Positions 25,749 through 34,596 of a stretch of DNA of 64,000 bases are shown here, piece after piece; within the stretch, counting starts at the first letter, position 1; each line of letters opens with the position of its first letter. A program made the position numbers and the translations under genes. Below the pieces are notes generated by a model, which did not search any database, was not told the DNA's origin, and was given only the letters and a program-made list of their open reading frames with translations. This stretch comes from Escherichia sp. E4742 (GTDB lineage: Bacteria > Pseudomonadota > Gammaproteobacteria > Enterobacterales > Enterobacteriaceae): contig NZ_CP040443.1 in assembly GCF_005843885.1 (NCBI RefSeq), forward strand, positions 930,001-994,000, given 5' to 3'.

Positions 25749-26714
25749 TCAATGCAGGGAGTCTATTATATTACACGTTTGGTCCGCGCCGCCGATCAGT
25801 AATGTCTGCGTCCGCACCCCATTCGCCGTCTGTTGGATACCGTTCACCAACTCGCCGCCCGTCACGCCCGTAGCGCTAAAGAGGATATCGTTCCCCCTCA
25901 CCAGTTCATCGAGCGAGTACACACGGTTGACTTCAACACCCATCTCCTTACAACGCTTACGCTCCTGTTCTGCGATTTGCCGATTTTCGGTGTAGTCACC
26001 TTTGGCCTGGCAAAAATCGATTAATTCCGCCTGCATATCCCCCCCCAACGCTTTAACAGCACAGGCAGAAATAACGCCTTCCGGTGCGCCACCGATGGTG
26101 TACATCACATCGTAAGGATTATCCTGCCAGCAGGTCAGCACGCTGGCGGCGACATCGCCATCCGGCAGGGCAAAAACCTTCACGCCCAGCTGTGTTGCTT
26201 CTTCAATCGCGGCACTCAGGCGCGGTTTATCCAGCGTAACCATGCGCAGCTTGTCCAGCGGTTTACCTAACGCCCGCGCCACGTTGCGCAGGTTGTCCGC
26301 CAGAGGCAAAGACAGATCAATCGCCCCGGCAGCCAGTCGATTAACAACCAGCTTTTTCATATACATATCGGGCGCATGTAACAGGCTATCTCGAGGGGCG
26401 AAAGCCATGACCGCCAGCGCATTGCTCTGCCCCATCGCCACCATCCGCGTGCCTTCAATCGGGTCAACCGCGATATCGACTTCTGGCCCATCGCCTTTGC
26501 CCACCTCTTCTCCAATCCACAGCATCGGCGCATGGTCAATTTCTCCTTCGCCGATAACCACTCGCCCACGAAAAGCGACGTCGTTTAATGCCTGGCGCAT
26601 CGCGGTGACCGCCAGGCCATCAATTTTATTTTTGTCGCCACATCCGGTTTGCGGCCAGGCAGCCAACGCTGCCTGTTCCGTAACGCGAAATAATGGCCAC
26701 GCCAGGGACATCAT
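25749..26714 (-). CDS. yggF: YggF, class II fructose-1,6-bisphosphatase (GlpX-like)
   Basis: A 321-residue lithium-sensitive phosphatase of the GlpX family, hydrolysing fructose 1,6-bisphosphate. Metal and phosphate-binding motifs are GEGEIDHAPM (near residue 55), VDPIEGTRMVAMGQSNAL (near 84) and IGGAPEGVIS (near 205). GlpX is the close paralogue. The start overlaps the yggP stop by ATGA, so it is translated from the same message. Confidence 0.94.
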   Translation of the reverse strand: MMSLAWPLFRVTEQAALAAWPQTGCGDKNKIDGLAVTAMRQALNDVAFRGRVVIGEGEIDHAPMLWIGEEVGKGDGPEVDIAVDPIEGTRMVAMGQSNALAVMAFAPRDSLLHAPDMYMKKLVVNRLAAGAIDLSLPLADNLRNVARALGKPLDKLRMVTLDKPRLSAAIEEATQLGVKVFALPDGDVAASVLTCWQDNPYDVMYTIGGAPEGVISACAVKALGGDMQAELIDFCQAKGDYTENRQIAEQERKRCKEMGVEVNRVYSLDELVRGNDILFSATGVTGGELVNGIQQTANGVRTQTLLIGGADQTCNIIDSLH

Positions 26715-27988
26715 TGCGCGGCCTCCCCAATATCAACGCCAAATTGCGCCAGCAGATATTTCTCGGCCTGTTCATTCCAGATGCCGTGCGTTTCCTCAAC
26801 CAGCCGCGCCAGTTCTTTAAACAGCGGATCGGTTTTCCCTTTTTCGGCAAAATCGGCAATGGCGGTGAGCGGCATGGTCACGCCGTTATAAATGAGTTTT
26901 TTACCGCCAGGGATATCCGGCAGATTGAGCACGGTTTCTGGCACCGCATCCAGCCCACCGATATGGGTCACCATAAACGACGGCTGCAACTGCCCCGTGG
27001 CGCTAAGGGCAATCGCCTCTTTCATGTCGTCCGTTGAACCGCCGGATGTACCGACGACGTGCGTGCTGTTGTAATGGACGTTGTAGAAATTAAACGGCAC
27101 TTTGAAGTTTTTATCCGTCGGCCCGGCAAAGAAGTTCAGGCAGCCATCTTCCGCCAGTAATTCGTCAGCCATCTCAACGACAGCAGGCACCGCCGCATAA
27201 ACAAAAATGTCATCGAACCCGACATCTCCTGTAAGCGCCCGCAGCATCTGGACAGGATCGGCCATCCCTTTGGTATTCACATACACCAGCTCAATGCCTT
27301 TGCTGGCCGCCAGCTCCACCGGCAGCAGCTTCTGCACCTGCGCCAGTCGTTTTTCGTCGATATCGACCACCACCACCCGCGACGGTTGTATGCCGCCGTT
27401 AATGGCGTAATCAATAGCGCCAATGCCCATCGGACCTGCACACGCCAGCAGTGCAATATTGCCGCCAGGTTTGACGCCCATGCGATGCTCATAAACATAT
27501 TGCGTGGTGTGATAATTGGCATGATAAGCGCCAATAATGCAGCACATAGGCTCTGCCAGCGACGCCGCAGCAAAATAAGAGCCGTGATACGGTAATACGC
27601 AGCCCAGATTAATGGCTACCTCTGGAATAATCATATAAGTGGCGTTACCGCCAAAATATTCGTAGCTGTAGCCCGCTGAATATCCGCTTGGTAACCCCAT
27701 CGCCGGTTGCAATACAAAACGCTGACCTTTTTTATATTTGTCGGTGAGATTTTTACCCACTTCGACAATAACCCCAGCACATTCATGCCCGGTAATGACC
27801 GGATGATTTTCTAAATCGGCGGGTACGCGTTTATGTTCACTACCGAGTAACGCCGCTTTCCAGGTCGATAAACAGACGCTGTCAGAAATTACACTCACCA
27901 AAAGTTCGTTATCAATAATTTCTGGCAATTCAAATTCGCGCAGACGGACATCCCGCTTGCCATAAATAGCAGCAACTTTGGTTTTCAT
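26711..27988 (-). CDS. yggP: YggP, zinc-type alcohol/sugar-alcohol dehydrogenase
   Basis: A 425-residue medium-chain dehydrogenase/reductase, longer than the usual 350. GHECAGVIVEVGKNLTDKYK (about residue 69) is the zinc-ADH signature with the catalytic-zinc Glu, and ALLACAGPMGIGAIDYAI (about 184) is the coenzyme Rossmann segment. Family and context (PTS CmtAB, FBPase, MtlR-like protein) suggest oxidation of a sugar alcohol phosphate; the substrate is unproven. It lies 14 bases downstream of cmtA. Confidence 0.93.
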   Translation of the reverse strand: MKTKVAAIYGKRDVRLREFELPEIIDNELLVSVISDSVCLSTWKAALLGSEHKRVPADLENHPVITGHECAGVIVEVGKNLTDKYKKGQRFVLQPAMGLPSGYSAGYSYEYFGGNATYMIIPEVAINLGCVLPYHGSYFAAASLAEPMCCIIGAYHANYHTTQYVYEHRMGVKPGGNIALLACAGPMGIGAIDYAINGGIQPSRVVVVDIDEKRLAQVQKLLPVELAASKGIELVYVNTKGMADPVQMLRALTGDVGFDDIFVYAAVPAVVEMADELLAEDGCLNFFAGPTDKNFKVPFNFYNVHYNSTHVVGTSGGSTDDMKEAIALSATGQLQPSFMVTHIGGLDAVPETVLNLPDIPGGKKLIYNGVTMPLTAIADFAEKGKTDPLFKELARLVEETHGIWNEQAEKYLLAQFGVDIGEAAQ

Positions 27989-28002
27989 TTTTACCTCTGC
28001 AA

Positions 28003-29391
28003 TCAGTTTTTATGTTCGGCGGTTAATTGATTAAATAAAGTGTCGAGTTTTGGATCGCCAATATAGTTATTAATCAATATCAGCGGTTTATCCGTCACAC
28101 GCTTCACGCGCCCTTCCAGACTGGCATGAGTAACGACGATATCCGCATCCGCAGGCACGTTTTCTATGGCGTAATGTTTTACTTCTATTGCCAGCCCCGC
28201 TTTTTCCAGGCGTTTACGGAAGGTGGTTGCGCCCATCGCGCTGGAGCCCATCCCCGCATCGCAAACAAAGGCAATACGCTTAACACGGCTTAACGAGAAT
28301 GCGCCTTCCTGCTTCATTGCTTTAACCGCATTGGCTGACTCGGTAAATTCATCTTCGCTCTCAGTCTCCACTGTTTTTTCCATCTTCAGTATCAGGGAAG
28401 TGATGACAAAGGACACCAGCGTGCCTACCGTAACTCCGGCAATTGTCGCCAGGAACGAGCCTTTTGGCGTCAGCGCCAGGTAAGCAAAGATAGAACCAGG
28501 GCTTGGGCCTGCAACCAGACCACCGTCCAGCAAATTAAACATCCAGGTGCCAGACATACCGCCCGCAATCATGGCGATAATGGTCAACGGCTTCATCAGC
28601 ACATACGGGAAATACAGTTCGTGGATCCCACCGAGGAAGTGAATAATCATCGCACCAGGTGCAGAGCGCTTACTCATCCCTTTACCAAACAGAGTGAATG
28701 CCAGCAGCAGTCCTAAGCCAGGCCCAGGGTTGGACGCCACCATAAAGAAGATGGATTTACCGTTAACCGAAGCCTGTTGCATCCCCAACGGGTAATAGAC
28801 GCCCTGATCGATCGCGTTATTGAGGAAAAGCACTTTCGCCGGTTCATTGATGACAGACAGCAAAGGCAGATAGCCTGCATGTACCAGTGCTTCAATACAC
28901 TCTTTGACGAAAGTATTGGCAATTAACACCGCCGGGCCGATGACTTCAAAACCCAGCAGACAGAGAATCATCCCAGCGATACCTAATGAGAAGTTATTGA
29001 TAACCATCTCAAAACCAGCAGGTATGCGTTTTTCCAGTGCTTTATCGACATATTTTATGACCAGCCCACCTAACGGCCCCATGATCATCGAACCAAGGAA
29101 CATCGGAATTTCAGCACCGACAATAACGCCAATCGTCCCTATTCCGCCCATGACCGCCCCGCGTTTACCGCCGACCAGATGACCACCGGTAGAACCAATC
29201 ATCACAGGCAATAAATAGGTAATCATCGGGCCGACAATTTTGGCGAAATGTTCATTCGGCAGCCAACCGGTGGGAATAAATAACGCAGTTATAAAGCCCC
29301 AGGCAATAAAAGCACCGATATTGGGGATGACCATTGCCGTCAAAAAGCCCCCAAAAGCCTGGACCTTTGCACGAGCAGACTTGTTTTCCAT
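28003..29391 (-). CDS. cmtA: CmtA, PTS mannitol-type EIICB component
   Basis: A 462-residue membrane permease of the mannitol (Fru) PTS family: an EIIC domain of multiple membrane segments (residues about 10-340; MIGSTGGHLVGGKRGAVMGG is a conserved loop) followed by an EIIB domain with the phosphocysteine in IAFVCDAGMGSSAMGA near residue 380. Unlike MtlA it has no fused EIIA; that comes from cmtB. It is called cryptic mannitol PTS in K-12. Confidence 0.95.
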   Translation of the reverse strand: MENKSARAKVQAFGGFLTAMVIPNIGAFIAWGFITALFIPTGWLPNEHFAKIVGPMITYLLPVMIGSTGGHLVGGKRGAVMGGIGTIGVIVGAEIPMFLGSMIMGPLGGLVIKYVDKALEKRIPAGFEMVINNFSLGIAGMILCLLGFEVIGPAVLIANTFVKECIEALVHAGYLPLLSVINEPAKVLFLNNAIDQGVYYPLGMQQASVNGKSIFFMVASNPGPGLGLLLAFTLFGKGMSKRSAPGAMIIHFLGGIHELYFPYVLMKPLTIIAMIAGGMSGTWMFNLLDGGLVAGPSPGSIFAYLALTPKGSFLATIAGVTVGTLVSFVITSLILKMEKTVETESEDEFTESANAVKAMKQEGAFSLSRVKRIAFVCDAGMGSSAMGATTFRKRLEKAGLAIEVKHYAIENVPADADIVVTHASLEGRVKRVTDKPLILINNYIGDPKLDTLFNQLTAEHKN

Positions 29392-29418
29392 AATATTATC
29401 CTGTAGAGGAGAGAGTAA

Positions 29419-29862
29419 TTATCCGCGGCTGATAATGTCCGCTAATTGTTTTTCTGATGATGCTGTTAAGAGTTGTTCGAGTATTTTTTCTTCGCACAGT
29501 AATTCACTTAACGCCTGAATAGCGCCAATGTGCGAATCAGCATCGGCAGCCGAAAGCCCGATGAGTAAATTGATCGATTCATCATTTCCCGGAAAATACA
29601 CTGGTCGTTCGAGTAATGTCAGTGACATCCCGGTTTTAAGCGCCCCACATTCCGGTCGCGCATGAGGCATCGCCACGCCTGGTGCGAGAATATAATAAGG
29701 GCCATTGTTGATGGTGGAATCTTTAATAGCCTGAATGTAATTCTCGCTGATATAGTTTTTATCCAGCAATGATGCCATCGAAAAATCGATAGCTTCCTGC
29801 CAGTCTTTTGCTGAATGTATAACTGAGATTGATGACTCTGGAAAATAATCAATAAGCCGCAT
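29419..29862 (-). CDS. cmtB: CmtB, PTS mannitol-type EIIA component
   Basis: A 147-residue cytoplasmic EIIA of the fructose/mannitol family. The active-site histidine is in LAPGVAMPHARPECGALKTG, near residue 67; it accepts phosphate from HPr and hands it to the EIIB domain of CmtA. It is the first gene of the cmtB-cmtA-yggP-yggF-yggD-yggC run, all on the minus strand with short gaps or overlaps. Confidence 0.95.
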   Translation of the reverse strand: MRLIDYFPESSISVIHSAKDWQEAIDFSMASLLDKNYISENYIQAIKDSTINNGPYYILAPGVAMPHARPECGALKTGMSLTLLERPVYFPGNDESINLLIGLSAADADSHIGAIQALSELLCEEKILEQLLTASSEKQLADIISRG

Positions 29863-30076
29863 AAATCATCCTTATTTTATTTTTACGGTACCGTCCGGCG
29901 GTAAAAATAAAATACGCGTGAGATTTAATGAAAGCAATTGAGCGTCTGAGAGGACAAGTTTTATAAGCCAAAATAATAAAACATTAAATAACAACAAGAT
30001 GAGATTAATATTATTAAAGTCAACTTTGTATTTGCAGTGATCATCACAAAATCAATATTTTGTACGTTGATATATT

Positions 30077-30092
30077 TGTGACACACATCACC
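30077..30092. promoter_or_regulatory. CRP-like site between cmtB and the SPFH gene
   Basis: TGTGACACACATCACC matches nine of ten consensus positions of TGTGA-N6-TCACA. It lies in the 374-base AT-rich gap 29863-30236 between two divergent genes, 160 bases before the SPFH start and about 215 bases from cmtB. Beyond this site I see AT-rich promoter-like sequence only. CRP control of a PTS cluster would be expected; binding is inferred. Confidence 0.5.
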
Positions 30093-30236
30093 ATTTGTTT
30101 ATTGAATATCCGAAAACATACTTATTTGATTTATTGTTTTCGCGCCACCCTTTATAGATTCTTAATTTGCGGTTGCCAGCTGTTTTCTCCTCCCCCCATG
30201 TGACATATTCCCATACTTTACTCAAGGACGACTCAC

Positions 30237-31145
30237 ATGAAAGCACCTGTTTCAATAACCTCATTCCGCCCACAAAAATCTCTTGCCATCGCCATTGGCG
30301 TGATTGCCGTGGTTGTGCTGCCATTTCTCTCGTATTACACCGTTAATGAAGGTGAACGCGGCATTTTGCTGCGCTACGGAAAAATCGTAAAAGTTGCCGA
30401 GCCGGGTCTGGGTTTTAAGATCCCGTTTATGGAAAGCGTGGAGAAAATTTCCACGCGTAATCAGGCCGTGGTCTATCAGGGATTGCAGGCATACAGCCGC
30501 GACCAGCAACCGGCACAAATGACCGTGTCAGTCAGCTTCCATATTAAGCCTTCAGAAGCAGGCGCGGTTTATACCACCTACAACACTATTGAAGCATTAA
30601 AAGATCGCCTGATTGTCCGTCAGTTGCCAACTCAACTGGAGAACGTTTTCGGCCAATATACGGCCATCAGCGCCGTGCAGGATCGTACAAAGCTGGTTCA
30701 GGATCTGCAAAATGCCATGCGCAAAGCCGTTGTTGGCCCGGTAGTGATTGACGGGGTCCAGATTGAGAATATTGATTTTTCTGACGCTTATGAAAAGTCG
30801 ATTGAAGATCGAATGAAAGCGGAAGTCGCCATTGCCACACGTAAGCAAAATCTGGAAACAGAGAAAATCCAGGCGCAAATTGCGGTAACTCAAGCCCAGG
30901 CAGAAGCAGACAGTAAACTGGCGGCAGCCAAAGCAGAAGCGGAAACTATTCGCGTAAGAGGCGCGGCCGAAGCTGAAACTATTCGTTTAAAAAGTGCGGC
31001 TGAAGCAGAAGCTATCCGCTTGCGCGGGGAAGCCCTGCGAGATAATCCCGGACTTGTTGCCCTCACCACTGCTGAGCGTTGGGACGGTAAGCTGCCCGAT
31101 ACCATGATTCCAGGTAGCACAGTTCCGTTTATCTCTACTAAGTAA
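30237..31145 (+). CDS. SPFH/Band 7 (prohibitin-like) membrane protein
   Basis: A 302-residue protein with a single N-terminal membrane helix (about residues 15-36, SLAIAIGVIAVVVLPFL), an SPFH/Band 7 domain (NEGERGILLRYGKIVKVAEP from about 40) and a long charged coiled coil (about 185-270). The coiled coil contains three 11-residue repeats, EAETIRVRGAA / EAETIRLKSAA / EAEAIRLRGEA. RBS AAGGA is well spaced. The family (prohibitins, HflK/HflC, QmcA) forms large membrane-bound rings and often chaperones proteases. To my memory this gene is absent from K-12 between cmtB and tktA. Confidence 0.88.
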   Translation: MKAPVSITSFRPQKSLAIAIGVIAVVVLPFLSYYTVNEGERGILLRYGKIVKVAEPGLGFKIPFMESVEKISTRNQAVVYQGLQAYSRDQQPAQMTVSVSFHIKPSEAGAVYTTYNTIEALKDRLIVRQLPTQLENVFGQYTAISAVQDRTKLVQDLQNAMRKAVVGPVVIDGVQIENIDFSDAYEKSIEDRMKAEVAIATRKQNLETEKIQAQIAVTQAQAEADSKLAAAKAEAETIRVRGAAEAETIRLKSAAEAEAIRLRGEALRDNPGLVALTTAERWDGKLPDTMIPGSTVPFISTK

Positions 31146-31149
31146 AAAA

Positions 31150-31170
31150 AGGGCCGCTTTCACGGCCCTT
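31150..31170. terminator. Hairpin downstream of the SPFH gene, copy 1
   Basis: AGGGCCGCTTTCACGGCCCT with an A tract on its left side, so it works best as a terminator on the minus strand (TTTTTTT after the stem), though it sits right after the SPFH stop and may act both ways. A near copy lies at 31323. Confidence 0.6.
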
Positions 31171-31193
31171 GAGAGTGATGGCAAAGGCAAAAC

Positions 31194-31296
31194 TGCCTGA
31201 TGCGCTACGCTTATCAGACCTACATACTTCCTGCAATATATTGAATTTGCATGATTTTGTAGGTCGGATAAGGTGTTCACGCCGCATCCGACATGA
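31194..31296. repeat. REP pair (BIME) between SPFH gene and tktA
   Basis: Two opposed REP units: GCCTGATGCGCTACGCTTAT with CAGAC, and GTAGGTCGGATAAGGTG with CCGCATCCGAC. They lie between two nearly identical GGGCCGCTTTCxCGGCCC hairpins. Confidence 0.85.
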
Positions 31297-31322
31297 ACAA
31301 CGCGCACATTGCCAACAATCTG

Positions 31323-31345
31323 AAGGGCCGCTTTCGCGGCCCTTC
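31323..31345. terminator. Hairpin downstream of tktA, copy 2
   Basis: GAAGGGCCGCTTTCGCGGCC followed by CTTC, starting about 20 bases past the tktA stop on the minus strand. It differs from the copy at 31150 by one base in the loop region. Confidence 0.6.
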
Positions 31346-31364
31346 TCACAAAGCATCTTACCGA

Positions 31365-33356
31365 TTACAGCAACGCTTTTGCTTTCGCAACAACGTTATC
31401 AACGGTGAAGCCGAACTCTTCAAACAGCAGCTCAGCCGGAGCAGATTCACCGAAGGTGGTCATACCGACGATAGCGCCATTCAGGCCAACATACTTGTAC
31501 CAGTAGTCAGCAATGCCTGCTTCTACTGCAACACGAGCAGTAACCGCTTTCGGCAGTACAGATTCACGGTAAGCGGCATCCTGTTTGTCGAATGCGTCGG
31601 TAGACGGCATGGAAACCACGCGCGCTTTCACGCCTTCGGCAGTCAGTTTTTCATAAGCGGCAACAGCTAGCTCAACTTCAGAACCAGTAGCGATGAAGAT
31701 CAGTTCCGGCTGACCGGCACAGTCTTTCAGCACATAACCACCGCGCGCGATGTTTGCCAGCTGCTCTTCAGTACGTTCCTGCTGCGCCAGGTTCTGACGG
31801 GAGAGGATAAGCGCAGTCGGGCCATCCTGACGCTCAACGCCGTATTTCCACGCTACAGCGGATTCAACCTGGTCACACGGACGCCATGTAGACATGTTCG
31901 GGGTCACGCGCAGAGAAGCCACCTGCTCAACCGGCTGGTGAGTCGGGCCATCTTCGCCCAGACCGATGGAGTCGTGGGTGTAAACCATCACCTGACGCTG
32001 TTTCATCAGCGCAGCCATACGTACGGCATTACGTGCGTATTCCACGAACATCAGGAAGGTGGAGGTGTACGGCAGGAAACCACCGTGCAGGGAGATACCG
32101 TTAGCAATCGCGGTCATACCGAACTCGCGAACACCGTAGTGGATGTAGTTACCCGCAGCATCTTCGTTGATTGCTTTAGAACCAGACCACAGGGTCAGGT
32201 TAGACGGTGCCAGGTCAGCGGAGCCGCCGAGGAATTCCGGCAACAGCGGACCGAACGCTTCGATAGCATTCTGCGACGCTTTACGGCTGGCAATTTTCGC
32301 CGGATTAGCCTGCAGTTTAGCAATGAACTCTTTCGCTTTCGCGTCGAAGTCAGACGGCATCTCGCCTTTCATACGACGGGTGAATTCAGCGGCTTCCTGC
32401 GGATAAGCTTTCGCGTAAGCAGCGAATTTCTCGTTCCATGCGGATTCTTTCGCCTGGCCTGCTTCTTTCGCATCCCACTGAGCATAGATTTCAGACGGGA
32501 TTTCGAACGGCGCATATTTCCAGCCCAGTTGTTCGCGGGTCAGGGCAATTTCAGCGTCGCCCAGCGGCGCACCGTGGGAGTCGTGCGTACCGGCTTTGTT
32601 CGGGGAACCGAAACCGATGATGGTTTTGCACATCAGCAAGGACGGTTTGTCGGTCACTGCACGCGCTTCTTCTACTGCGCGTTTGATGGATGCTGCGTCA
32701 TGACCGTCGATGTCGCGAATAACGTGCCAGCCGTAGGCTTCGAAACGCATTGCGGTATCGTCGGTGAACCAGCCTTCAACGTGACCATCGATAGAAATAC
32801 CGTTGTCATCGTAGAACGCAATCAGTTTACCCAACTTCAGCGTACCCGCCAGAGAGCAAACTTCGTGGGAGATGCCTTCCATCATGCAGCCGTCGCCCAT
32901 GAAGGCGTAGGTGTAGTGGTCGACAATGTCGTGACCCGGACGGTTAAACTGCGCCGCCAGCGTTTTTTCTGCGATAGCCATACCGACTGCGTTGGCAATA
33001 CCCTGACCCAGCGGACCAGTGGTGGTTTCCACACCAGCGGTGTAACCCACTTCCGGGTGGCCCGGAGTTTTGGAATGCAGCTGACGGAAGTTTTTCAGTT
33101 CTTCCATCGGCAGATCGTAACCGGTGAGGTGCAGCAGGCTATAGATCAGCATGGAGCCGTGGCCGTTGGACAGCACGAAGCGGTCACGGTCAGCCCAGGA
33201 CGGATTCTGCGGGTTGTGTTTCAGGAAATCACGCCACAGGACTTCGGCAATGTCAGCCATACCCATCGGGGCGCCCGGGTGACCGGATTTGGCTTTCTGT
33301 ACTGCGTCCATGCTCAGCGCACGAATAGCATTGGCAAGCTCTTTACGTGAGGACAT
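31365..33356 (-). CDS. tktA: Transketolase A
   Basis: Major transketolase, thiamine diphosphate enzyme moving two-carbon units in the pentose phosphate pathway and supplying erythrose 4-phosphate. The 663-residue product starts MSSRKELANAIRALSMDAV. The ThDP motif begins GDGCMMEGISHEVCS near residue 154 and ends at the Asn of FYDDN; the substrate-binding His-rich loop is GLGEDGPTHQPVEQVASLR near 470. The antisense open frame over it is a codon-bias shadow. Confidence 0.98.
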   Translation of the reverse strand: MSSRKELANAIRALSMDAVQKAKSGHPGAPMGMADIAEVLWRDFLKHNPQNPSWADRDRFVLSNGHGSMLIYSLLHLTGYDLPMEELKNFRQLHSKTPGHPEVGYTAGVETTTGPLGQGIANAVGMAIAEKTLAAQFNRPGHDIVDHYTYAFMGDGCMMEGISHEVCSLAGTLKLGKLIAFYDDNGISIDGHVEGWFTDDTAMRFEAYGWHVIRDIDGHDAASIKRAVEEARAVTDKPSLLMCKTIIGFGSPNKAGTHDSHGAPLGDAEIALTREQLGWKYAPFEIPSEIYAQWDAKEAGQAKESAWNEKFAAYAKAYPQEAAEFTRRMKGEMPSDFDAKAKEFIAKLQANPAKIASRKASQNAIEAFGPLLPEFLGGSADLAPSNLTLWSGSKAINEDAAGNYIHYGVREFGMTAIANGISLHGGFLPYTSTFLMFVEYARNAVRMAALMKQRQVMVYTHDSIGLGEDGPTHQPVEQVASLRVTPNMSTWRPCDQVESAVAWKYGVERQDGPTALILSRQNLAQQERTEEQLANIARGGYVLKDCAGQPELIFIATGSEVELAVAAYEKLTAEGVKARVVSMPSTDAFDKQDAAYRESVLPKAVTARVAVEAGIADYWYKYVGLNGAIVGMTTFGESAPAELLFEEFGFTVDNVVAKAKALL

Positions 33357-33633
33357 TTTGACTCCAGATCGGATGATGAAGGGCACGCCCTTAACGACTT
33401 GACGACAGCGCGTTTTGGGCTACGCCGGAAAATTTGCCAACAATTTACCGCAAGCCGCGCGTCATGTACATGGAACATCCTTTTGCCGTTTCAGAAATCT
33501 CTGGATCATGCTCGCATGTTGCGCAATCTGCTCGCCCGTCCGCTGCGCTTTTCCTTATACTCAGGATGAGCGTCGATTCACCTGCAAACGGCGCATTTTT
33601 AGAATAATCCTGACCTTGTGCGGAAGAGAAAAC

Positions 33634-34392
33634 ATGAAAATTCGCGCCTTATTGGTAGCAATGAGCGTGGCAACGGTACTGACCGGTTGCCAGAATATGG
33701 ACTCCAGTGGACTGCTCTCATCAGGAGCGGAAGCTTTTCAGGCTTACAGTCTGAGCGATGCGCAGGTGAAAGCCCTGAGCGATCAGGCGTGCCAGGAGAT
33801 GGACAGCAAGGCGACGATTGCGCCAGACGGTAGTGAATACGCTAAACGTCTGACCACCATTGCTAATGCGCTAGGCAACAATATCAACGGCCAGCCGGTA
33901 AATTACAAAGTGTATATGGCGAAGGATGTGAACGCCTTTGCAATGGCTAACGGCTGTATCCGCGTCTATAGCGGGCTGATGGATATGATGACGGATAACG
34001 AAGTCGAAGCGGTGATCGGTCATGAAATGGGGCACGTGGCGTTAGGCCATGTGAAGAAAGGGATGCAGGTAGCGCTTGGTACCAACGCAGTGCGAGTTGC
34101 GGCGGCCTCTGCGGGCGGGATTGTCGGCAGTTTATCGCAATCACAACTCGGTGACCTGGGCGAGAAATTAGTCAATTCACAATTCTCCCAGCGCCAGGAA
34201 GCAGAGGCAGATGATTATTCCTACGATTTGCTGCGCCAACGCGGCATCAGTCCAGCTGGCCTTGCCACCAGCTTTGAAAAACTGGCGAAACTGGAAGAAG
34301 GCCGCCAAAGCTCAATGTTTGACGACCATCCAGCATCCGCCGAACGCGCCCAGCATATTCGCGATCGTATGAGCGCGGATGGAGTTAAGTAA
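33634..34392 (+). CDS. loiP: LoiP (YggG), outer membrane M48 metalloprotease
   Basis: A 252-residue lipoprotein with signal sequence and lipobox VATVLTGC (Cys19). The M48 zinc site HEMGHVALGH is near residue 130, with the third ligand Glu in EAEADDYSYDLL near 190. LoiP is a low-osmolarity-induced protease associated with YfgC/BepA. The start MKIRALLVAMSVATVL follows GGAAGAGAA. It is divergent from tktA; REP sequence follows its stop. Confidence 0.95.
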   Translation: MKIRALLVAMSVATVLTGCQNMDSSGLLSSGAEAFQAYSLSDAQVKALSDQACQEMDSKATIAPDGSEYAKRLTTIANALGNNINGQPVNYKVYMAKDVNAFAMANGCIRVYSGLMDMMTDNEVEAVIGHEMGHVALGHVKKGMQVALGTNAVRVAAASAGGIVGSLSQSQLGDLGEKLVNSQFSQRQEAEADDYSYDLLRQRGISPAGLATSFEKLAKLEEGRQSSMFDDHPASAERAQHIRDRMSADGVK

Positions 34393-34395
34393 AGC

Positions 34396-34592
34396 CTGGT
34401 GGTGCCGAACGTCGGTCAGATAAGGCGTTCACGCCGCATCTGACATGAATGGCACATTTGCTACCCTGTGCGCATTGCCGGATGCGATGCTGGCGCATCT
34501 TATCCGGCCTACGGGCGCCGAACGTAAGTTAGATAAGGCGTTCACGCCGCATCTGACATTAATGGCACGTTACCCTGTGCGCATCTTATCCT
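34396..34592. repeat. REP cluster with a duplicated flanking unit, loiP-speB gap
   Basis: REP units (AGATAAGGCGTTCACGCCGC twice, and GCCGGATGCGATGCTGGCGC with CTTATCCGGC) fill the gap. A block of about 70 bases starting GCCGAACGT and ending ACCCTGTGCGCAT occurs twice in direct orientation, at about 34406 and 34513, with small differences. It lies between two convergent genes. Confidence 0.85.
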
Positions 34593-34596
34593 GCGC

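Noticed and set aside
31938..33350. 470-codon open frame on the plus strand
   Set aside because: Fully antisense to tktA; its composition (rich in Phe, Val, Arg) is the shadow of strong codon bias, with no ribosome site or family.
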